Shown: positions 59,260 to 64,000 of the stretch, piece after piece
Layout: each line of letters starts with the position of its first letter
How positions within the stretch are numbered: the first letter of the stretch is position 1
Source of the DNA: JBHGBM01 sp041946965
GTDB taxonomy: Bacteria; Acidobacteriota; Terriglobia; Bryobacterales; Bryobacteraceae
DNA: 64,000 bases
Reading direction: 5' to 3'
NCBI GenBank assembly: GCA_041946965.1
Contig: JBHGBM010000004.1
Span: 1-64,000 of the forward strand
Translations under genes and position numbers: made by a program
Notes under the pieces: generated by a model
What the model was told of the DNA's origin: nothing
The model's database searches: none
What the model saw: only the letters and a program-made list of their open reading frames with translations

Positions 59260-59988
59260 ATGCCCCAGAGCTTTATCAATCAAAGTACTTCCGGATTATT
59301 GCACGCGGCCATTATCATGGACGGCAACGGCCGCTGGGCGCAGTCCCGCGGCCTGCCGCGCATTGCCGGGCACCGCGCCGGCGCCGACGCCGCCCGCCGC
59401 GTGATCCGCGCCGCCCCCGGCCTCGGAATCGGCGTGCTTACGCTGTACGCCTTCTCCTCCGACAACTGGCGCCGCCCGCCCGACGAAGTCTCCGGGCTGA
59501 TGGACCTGATGGGCCGTTACCTGGACGAGGAGACGCGCCGCTCGCTCGAAAACGGCGTGCGGCTCGAGTTCATCGGCCGCCGCGACCGCCTCTCCGGCGG
59601 CCTCGCCGGACGGATGGCGCACGCCGAACAGGCGACCGCCGCCGGAGGGCGGCTGCACCTCCGGGTGGCCATCGACTATTCCGCGCGCGACAGCATCGCG
59701 CGCGCGGCCGCGCGTCTCGGAGGCAACGGCGGCGTCACCCGCGAATCCCTCGCCGTCGCGCTCGGCCCCGAAGTGGACCTGCTCATCCGCACCGGCGGCG
59801 AGCAGCGCCTGAGCGACTTTCTGCTCTGGGAATGCGCCTACGCCGAACTGATCTTCTCCCGCCGCATGTGGCCCGATTTCGGCCCCGACGACCTCGCCGC
59901 CGCGGTGCGCCAATTCCGCGCCCGCGAGCGCCGCTTCGGCGCCGTGCCGGTCCCCGCGCAGCCCCGCGCCGAAGCGTGGCTGGATTAG
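59260..59988 (+). CDS. uppS: Cis-prenyltransferase (UppS family)
   Basis: 242 residues. Builds long polyprenyl diphosphates from farnesyl diphosphate, the lipid carrier for cell-wall glycans. Motifs: 'AAIIMDGNGRWAQSRGLPRI' with D21, 'TLYAFSSDNWRRP', 'RTGGEQRLSDFLLWECAYAE' and 'WPDFGPDDLA'. The segment 'LRVAIDYSARDSIARAAARL' replaces the usual N-Y-G-G-R and marks a distinct, shorter branch often present as a second copy beside the housekeeping UppS. The next genes include a UbiA-like prenyltransferase, so a dedicated product is possible. Start ATG 59260 follows a T-run without clear ribosome site. Confidence 0.87.
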   Translation: MPQSFINQSTSGLLHAAIIMDGNGRWAQSRGLPRIAGHRAGADAARRVIRAAPGLGIGVLTLYAFSSDNWRRPPDEVSGLMDLMGRYLDEETRRSLENGVRLEFIGRRDRLSGGLAGRMAHAEQATAAGGRLHLRVAIDYSARDSIARAAARLGGNGGVTRESLAVALGPEVDLLIRTGGEQRLSDFLLWECAYAELIFSRRMWPDFGPDDLAAAVRQFRARERRFGAVPVPAQPRAEAWLD

Positions 59989-60012
59989 GCTCGCAGCCGT
60001 TCCTCGTGCGAA

Positions 60013-60035
60013 GTGAGACTCGGAAAGTGAGACTC
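60013..60035 (+). repeat. Short direct repeat before an uncharacterised gene
   Basis: GTGAGACTC occurs at 60013-60021 and 60027-60035, 14 bp apart, directly before the TTG at 60038. It could be a small operator or a slippage product. The second copy lies just upstream of the start codon, where a ribosome site would be. Confidence 0.35.
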
Positions 60036-60037
60036 CC

Positions 60038-60487
60038 TTGATCTCCTTTCCCCCCGGATGTAAGATCCCTGCGCAGGTTCTTGTCAGAATGTTGCAGGAA
60101 CGCGCGGTGGAGTTCAGCGACGTGGCGACCGAGATCCACGCGGTGCTTGACGGTTGGTCCACGGCGTTCGAAGAGCAGCCGCCTCAACATCTCAACGAGA
60201 CGGCGGCCAAAGTGGATCTCTCGCCCGAGCTATTGCGCCGCTGGTTTGGTGACGCCATGTTGCAGCAGCCGCTGCACATAGCGGACCTCCAGCGGGCGTC
60301 TGTGGTGGACCTGTTGCGGCTGCTCGACTACCTCAACGACTATGTGCCCGTGTTGACGCGTCACGCACCAGCCGGCAGGGGCATGCCCGTGCAGGAACGG
60401 GTAGACGTGATGGACAAGAGTGCGCTGAACGCACGATTGGCGCGCAGCTACCTGGTCGAACTGATGGACAGGGCGCGCATTGCCTGA
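60038..60487 (+). CDS. Hypothetical helical protein upstream of a UbiA-like gene
   Basis: 149 residues from TTG 60038, or about 132 from ATG 60089. Soluble, mostly helical: 'MLQERAVEFSDVATEIHAVL', 'KVDLSPELLRRWFGDAMLQQ', 'ASVVDLLRLLDYLNDYVPVL', 'KSALNARLARSYLVELMDRA'. No motif recognised. Its last 8 bp overlap the start of the prenyltransferase gene, so the two are likely translated together. Codon use looks a little less GC-extreme than the neighbours, which may hint at transfer. Role unknown. Confidence 0.55.
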   Translation: MISFPPGCKIPAQVLVRMLQERAVEFSDVATEIHAVLDGWSTAFEEQPPQHLNETAAKVDLSPELLRRWFGDAMLQQPLHIADLQRASVVDLLRLLDYLNDYVPVLTRHAPAGRGMPVQERVDVMDKSALNARLARSYLVELMDRARIA

Positions 60488-61397
60488 GCAAACGCCCGGC
60501 CAAGCTCCGCCCGGCTTCCTCCACTTTGCCGGGTTCCGCCACTGGACAGCTTCTTTGCTTCCGGCCTTCGTGGGGACGGCGCTTCCTTTTGGGTTGCGCC
60601 CACGGGGCTTCTCCTTCAAGTGGCCCGGTGCGATCGAGTTCTTCATCGCGACCGTGCTGTTCCACGCCGGCTTCTCGTTGCTCCAGGCACGGCTCGAGAA
60701 CAGGTCCACGGCCGCCTGGCCGGGGTCTCGCCTCCTCGGGATTGCAGGCGTGTGCCTCGGCGGGGGTTGCCTCCTCGGCGCCCATTTGGACCGCGGTCTG
60801 GCACTGCACAAGGGTGTTCCCGGCAGCATCTTCATTGTCTACGGGCTCTGCGTGCTCTTCGTGGGCGTGCTCTACGTTGTGCCCCCGTTCAACTTCTGCC
60901 GGCGGGCGGGCGGCGAGGTGGTCCTTTGTGAAGCCATGGGTCTGCTGCCCGTACTTGGGGCGTATATCGTCCAGGTTGGCGACCTCACGCGCACGGTCTA
61001 CCTGGCCTCGGGGCCGATCGTCGTGGCTACCGCGCTATGGGTATGGACGGATGAGCTCATTACCCGGGTGGACGACGAACAGGAGGGGCGCCAAACGATG
61101 GTTATTCTGTTCGGTTCGCGCTTCTCGGCGCGATTCATCACGCCCGCGCTCTTGGTAGTGTTCTACGCGGCGTTTTTCCTGGCCGCCTTCGCTTCTTCGA
61201 TACCGCGGTGGACTGTGCTGATTGCGGTGCTCTTGTTCGGACTTGCGTGGAGAATCGCCAGCGTTTCCTGGAAGGAGTACGACAGTTCACCGCGCATGAT
61301 CGAGGCGCGCAAGAAGGCTTTCGCGTTGCACTTGGCCACCTGCATCCTCATTGCCGCCGCGTCTCTGATGGCGGCTTGCGGTATCATATTGTGGTAG
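60480..61397 (+). CDS. UbiA-like prenyltransferase family membrane protein
   Basis: 305 residues with about eight hydrophobic helices. The second Asp-rich motif of UbiA enzymes is recognisable as 'WVWTDELITRVDDEQEGRQT' with the following 'VILFG'. The first motif, normally N-D-x-x-D, is replaced by 'LLQARLENRSTAAWPGS', which lacks the aspartates, so catalysis by the usual mechanism is doubtful. Similar to MenA/UbiA in overall layout. TTG start at 60480 overlaps the previous gene. Neighbouring uppS could supply a polyprenyl donor; inference. Confidence 0.6.
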   Translation: MPEQTPGQAPPGFLHFAGFRHWTASLLPAFVGTALPFGLRPRGFSFKWPGAIEFFIATVLFHAGFSLLQARLENRSTAAWPGSRLLGIAGVCLGGGCLLGAHLDRGLALHKGVPGSIFIVYGLCVLFVGVLYVVPPFNFCRRAGGEVVLCEAMGLLPVLGAYIVQVGDLTRTVYLASGPIVVATALWVWTDELITRVDDEQEGRQTMVILFGSRFSARFITPALLVVFYAAFFLAAFASSIPRWTVLIAVLLFGLAWRIASVSWKEYDSSPRMIEARKKAFALHLATCILIAAASLMAACGIILW

Positions 61398-61407
61398 GAT
61401 ACTTTGT

Positions 61408-61680
61408 ATGCCGCGCGGCAACCCGTCACCGAAGCTTGCCATCACGATAGACCCCGACATTCACAAGAACGTCCTTGCGGCGGCCGTCCGCGACGGGGTA
61501 AGCGTCTCTGCCTGGATGACCGCTGCGGCGCGCGAAGCACTGCACCGTCGGGCTGGTTTGGCGGCGGTCGCGCTGTGGGAAAAGCAGCACGGGCGCTTCA
61601 CGGCGGAAGAGATGAAGGAAGCTCGCCGCAGCGTGCGGGCTCAGCTCCGGGCATCGCGGACGGTTCGGCGTTCGGCATGA
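61408..61680 (+). CDS. vapB: Putative antitoxin (VapB-like, ribbon-helix-helix)
   Basis: 90 residues. 'PKLAITIDPDIHKNVLAAAV' and 'DGVSVSAWMTAAAREALHRR' form the strand-helix-helix of ribbon-helix-helix repressors; the rest is a basic helical tail that would bind the toxin. The ATG at 61408 follows a TAGGAT at seven bases; a GGTAGGA farther up may instead serve as ribosome site. Its stop overlaps the toxin gene's ATG (ATGA), the usual arrangement. Confidence 0.75.
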   Translation: MPRGNPSPKLAITIDPDIHKNVLAAAVRDGVSVSAWMTAAAREALHRRAGLAAVALWEKQHGRFTAEEMKEARRSVRAQLRASRTVRRSA

Positions 61681-62057
61681 GCGCCGTCGTCTACGACGCC
61701 GCCGTTCTGGTGGCCGCCGATAGAAACGAGCGGCGGGCGTGGGCTGAACACAAGGCCCGTTTGGAACTCGGCGTGGTTCCATTGGTTCCCGCGCCGGTGG
61801 TCGCCCAGGTCAGCCGGTCCCCACAACAAGCCCAACTCCGGCGCTTCTTGACGGGGTGCGTCGTCGTTCCTCTTGGCGAGACCGAAGCACACGAAGCCGG
61901 GCGGCTGTTAGGCATGACCAGAACGTCGGATGTCGTTGACGCCGTTGTGGTGACGACGGCCGTGCGACAAAGGGCCACGATTCTCACAGGCGACCCGGAC
62001 GACATAGAACGCCTCGTCAGAGCTTCCGGCCGCGGAGTCGCGGTCGTCGCTATCTGA
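61677..62057 (+). CDS. vapC: PIN-domain toxin (VapC-like)
   Basis: 126 residues. PIN-fold ribonuclease-type toxin. Acidic residues: D7 in 'VVYDAAVLVAADRNERR', Asp pair in 'RTSDVVDAVVVTTAV', and 'ILTGDPDDIERL'. The position where VapC proteins usually have Glu in the second motif reads 'PAPVVAQVSRSPQQAQLRRF', with Gln. This form is familiar from an actinobacterial-type group. It should cut RNA when free of the antitoxin. Gene pair isolated between a prenyltransferase and a convergent barrel gene, so a mobile origin is plausible. Confidence 0.78.
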   Translation: MSAVVYDAAVLVAADRNERRAWAEHKARLELGVVPLVPAPVVAQVSRSPQQAQLRRFLTGCVVVPLGETEAHEAGRLLGMTRTSDVVDAVVVTTAVRQRATILTGDPDDIERLVRASGRGVAVVAI

Positions 62058-62119
62058 GGGATAGAAGATTCTTCCGCTCCGAGTCCGAACGTCCGGCCTC
62101 GCATGCCCTCAACTCCCCC

Positions 62120-63676
62120 TCAGAAAATATTCTGGAACACCAGCCGCAGCACCAGGTTCCCGCGGCTCTCTCCCGCCGCGCGGTTCAGGGTCCGCACATA
62201 CCCGGCCTCGAAACGCGCCGTGACCACGATCACCTGAATCCCGCCGCCCGCAGCGCAGCGCGTCCCCGGACCGGCGCGCGCGGCGTCCATCATGATCAGC
62301 GGCTTCACGGCAAAAATGTTGGCGTAGTTGGCGAGGTACGTTACCGGCCCGCGTATCGACGCAATGTCGCGCGCCGCCTGCCGGGCCGCCTCGGCTTCCG
62401 TCATCCCGCCACGCATGCGGTAGTGGGCGGCCAGCACGTTCTCCGCCGAGTTCACGCCGAAATTGGTGATCGCGCTTTTGAGCGTGCCCAGCTCTTCGTC
62501 GCCGCCTAACGGTTCGTTGGGCACCAGCGGCACGGACCACTTCGGAACGGGCACGCTTACGTTCAGGCTCGCCTGCCAGTAAGAGCGCGCCCCCGCCGCG
62601 CCGCCCACGCCGAAACTGCGCAGCAGCGGACCCGCGGGCATCTCGCCGAGCGCTTCCGGCCGCTCGTAGAGGAAACTCGCCCCCTGGTTGCCGGCGTAGA
62701 ACAGCGCGTAAGCCGGCGGGTCGCCCCACGCGCGTCCGGCCCCGGCCAGCGCCTCCACCCCGATGGTCCGGTTCAACGCCAGCGGGATCTCTTTCTCGTA
62801 GCCCACCGCCAGGGCGCCGCGCCGGTAGCCGGCGCTCTCGCCCCACAGAGCCGCGCGCGCGAAACCGCCCCACAACATCCGGTCCGCGACGGCGTGCACG
62901 CCCGCCGCGTTCTCCCGGCGCGCCTCGGTCCCCAGCCGGTCCGCGCTCCAGCGGTGGTGCGCCCCGAGCACGACGCGCCCGAGCTTCACGCTCACTCCGC
63001 TGCGCACGGCGTTGCGCAGGAAATCGTCCGCGTGCCGCGGGGCGCGTGCGGCGCTGAACTCGCTTCCCACCCTGAAATTCCGCCGCCGCCAGGCGAGCCC
63101 GCCCGCGCCGTCGTAGTGGGCCGTGTCGAGCGACCGCCCGCCGCGGAAGTTGAAGTCGAGGCCTCCGGCCCGCGCCCCGGCCTCCGCGCGCAACGCCGCG
63201 CCCGCCGCCTTGTCGTACTCCAAGCCCACGCGCGGATCCGGAATGCGCGAAGGCAGCGGCGCCTTCCTCACCGCGCTCGGCCGGTTCGACCGCGGCAGCG
63301 GCAGCATGGCCCCGCCCAGGTCTCCGAGCGGCACCCGCAGGTACACAGGCTCGAAGATCACGTCCACCTGCTTCGGCCCCACCACCCGCGTGCAGGAGGT
63401 GGCGAACAGCACCGCGGCCATCCCCATCGCGGCGTCGAACCGCTGCTGCTCGCGCACCGCCGCGGCCACGCGGCTGAGCGCCTCGGAGACGCGCGCGGGC
63501 GAATAGCGGTCTCCCCCGGCCACCGGCAGTTGCACATCGGGCAGCGAGCCCCAGCGCGCCTCCACCCGCACGTTGCGAACTACATATCCGTCCGCCTCCG
63601 TGATCTCCTGGTTGCACTGCGCCGCCAGCGGCGGCGCGAGCAGGGCCAGCAGCCACCTGGCACAGGCACGGTGCAA
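62120..63676 (-). CDS. Outer-membrane beta-barrel-like protein
   Basis: 518 residues. Signal peptide 'LHRACARWLLALLAPPLAAQ' from TTG 63676, chosen because it is one base after the previous stop; other starts further up overlap that gene. A POTRA-like segment may occupy about 30-110 ('VVRNVRVEARWGSLPDVQLP'), followed by barrel strands ('GGLDFNFRGGRSLDTAHYDG', 'LAWRRRNFRVGSEFSAARAP', 'SVKLGRVVLGAHHRWSADRL'), ending 'GNLVLRLVFQNIF' with terminal Phe. Such proteins may export or assemble outer-membrane components. Family not identified. Confidence 0.6.
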   Translation of the reverse strand: MHRACARWLLALLAPPLAAQCNQEITEADGYVVRNVRVEARWGSLPDVQLPVAGGDRYSPARVSEALSRVAAAVREQQRFDAAMGMAAVLFATSCTRVVGPKQVDVIFEPVYLRVPLGDLGGAMLPLPRSNRPSAVRKAPLPSRIPDPRVGLEYDKAAGAALRAEAGARAGGLDFNFRGGRSLDTAHYDGAGGLAWRRRNFRVGSEFSAARAPRHADDFLRNAVRSGVSVKLGRVVLGAHHRWSADRLGTEARRENAAGVHAVADRMLWGGFARAALWGESAGYRRGALAVGYEKEIPLALNRTIGVEALAGAGRAWGDPPAYALFYAGNQGASFLYERPEALGEMPAGPLLRSFGVGGAAGARSYWQASLNVSVPVPKWSVPLVPNEPLGGDEELGTLKSAITNFGVNSAENVLAAHYRMRGGMTEAEAARQAARDIASIRGPVTYLANYANIFAVKPLIMMDAARAGPGTRCAAGGGIQVIVVTARFEAGYVRTLNRAAGESRGNLVLRLVFQNIF

Positions 63677-63677
63677 T

Positions 63678-64000
63678 CTACGCCCCCGGAGCGGCCACCA
63701 CGGCGGGCATTCCGGCCGCGGCAATGGCCGCCATGTGCCCGTTCACTTCCTTCTCGTCCTCCGGCGTCGTCTGGCCGGAGTTCGCTATGGTGATGACCTT
63801 GGGAGCGAGCTTGGCCGTCGCAATCTCGGCCTGCGCCCCGTTCACGCCGTTCCGGATGGTCTGCTTGATCCCTCTGATCTGCTGCGTCTCGGCCGGGCCC
63901 GGCGTGTAAGAGACGTGCACCACCTGGACGAATTCGCCCTCGATTTCCTTGTACAGGTCGAAAACCAGCTTGAACAGCGCCTGGTTGTCCGCCGTGCAGG
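63678..64000 (-). CDS. Hypothetical protein (5' partial)
   Basis: C-terminal 107 residues visible; the frame is open at the window end. 'ALFKLVFDLYKEIEGEFVQV' is followed by 'VSYTPGPAETQQIRGIKQTI', 'GVNGAQAEIATAKLAPKVIT' and a Gly/Ala-rich tail 'MAAIAAAGMPAVVAAPGA'. No motif recognised. It is followed after one base by the barrel gene start, so they probably form one operon. Confidence 0.5.
   Translation of the reverse strand, partial: CTADNQALFKLVFDLYKEIEGEFVQVVHVSYTPGPAETQQIRGIKQTIRNGVNGAQAEIATAKLAPKVITIANSGQTTPEDEKEVNGHMAAIAAAGMPAVVAAPGA

Noticed and set aside
1..64000. tRNA, rRNA or CRISPR array
   Set aside because: No segment with a T-loop plus acceptor-stem pattern and no series of regularly spaced direct repeats was seen by eye; tRNAscan-SE or a CRISPR finder was not run.

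Overview
The window looks like a chromosome segment of an Acidobacteriota bacterium, probably a Bryobacterales/Solibacter-like lineage. This is inferred from very high GC, two giant Oar-like TonB-dependent receptors with carboxypeptidase-regulatory-like N-termini, an ADOP-type duplicated permease, many small secreted orphan proteins, and frequent TTG/GTG starts with 1-8 nt gene overlaps. No taxonomic marker was compared by computation. I saw no rRNA, tRNA, CRISPR array or intact mobile element. The only transposon trace is a broken IS110-type fragment at 29.4-29.7 kb.

Layout. 0-5 kb: end of a receptor gene, then a minus-strand run hup > site-2 protease > glycosyltransferase > prepilin peptidase > small hypothetical. 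5-12.5 kb: flavin reductase, carA-carB, an SSS-family symporter divergent from araD, and an HNH protein. 13-17 kb: a secreted propeller-like protein and rpsO-pnp. 16.8-25.2 kb: a phosphate block, with pstS-C-A-B-phoU and a porin each behind a recognisable Pho box, followed by phoR and phoB. 25-36 kb: a nucleoside hydrolase divergent from a TonB-type receptor, the IS110 remnant, an exported methyltransferase-like protein, a class III aminotransferase, a second histidine kinase/regulator pair and a ceramidase-like protein. 36-47.5 kb: ferredoxin, a CDP-alcohol transferase with greA, an M24-fold protein divergent from a UroD-family protein, a hydrolase, and an operon omp85-like > DUF4390 > ntrY-like > ntrX-like > PLP decarboxylase. 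47.5-55 kb: RRM protein, mannonate dehydratase, an ECF sigma/membrane protein/Spy-like operon, rpmE, an ABHD18-like hydrolase, an MFS transporter, dacB and a zinc ribbon protein. 55-64 kb: ADOP permease, a small regulator operon, uppS, a UbiA-like prenyltransferase, a VapBC-like pair, and a barrel-like protein with a partial upstream gene.

Cross-cutting signals. (1) Many operon-leading genes have a -10-like hexamer ending 6-7 nt before the start codon and no Shine-Dalgarno, which suggests leaderless mRNAs. (2) Two Pho boxes share the same 11-bp half-site period and the same 9-nt gap to their -10, tying the porin to the pst genes. (3) A structured region ending in a strong rho-independent terminator lies on the minus strand just before the ABHD18-like gene and may be a small RNA or an attenuating leader. 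(4) A perfect 28-bp palindrome covers the -35 region of rpmE. No single unmistakably new multi-gene system was found. The RNA candidates, the leaderless architecture and several enzymes with missing key residues are the most worthwhile leads.
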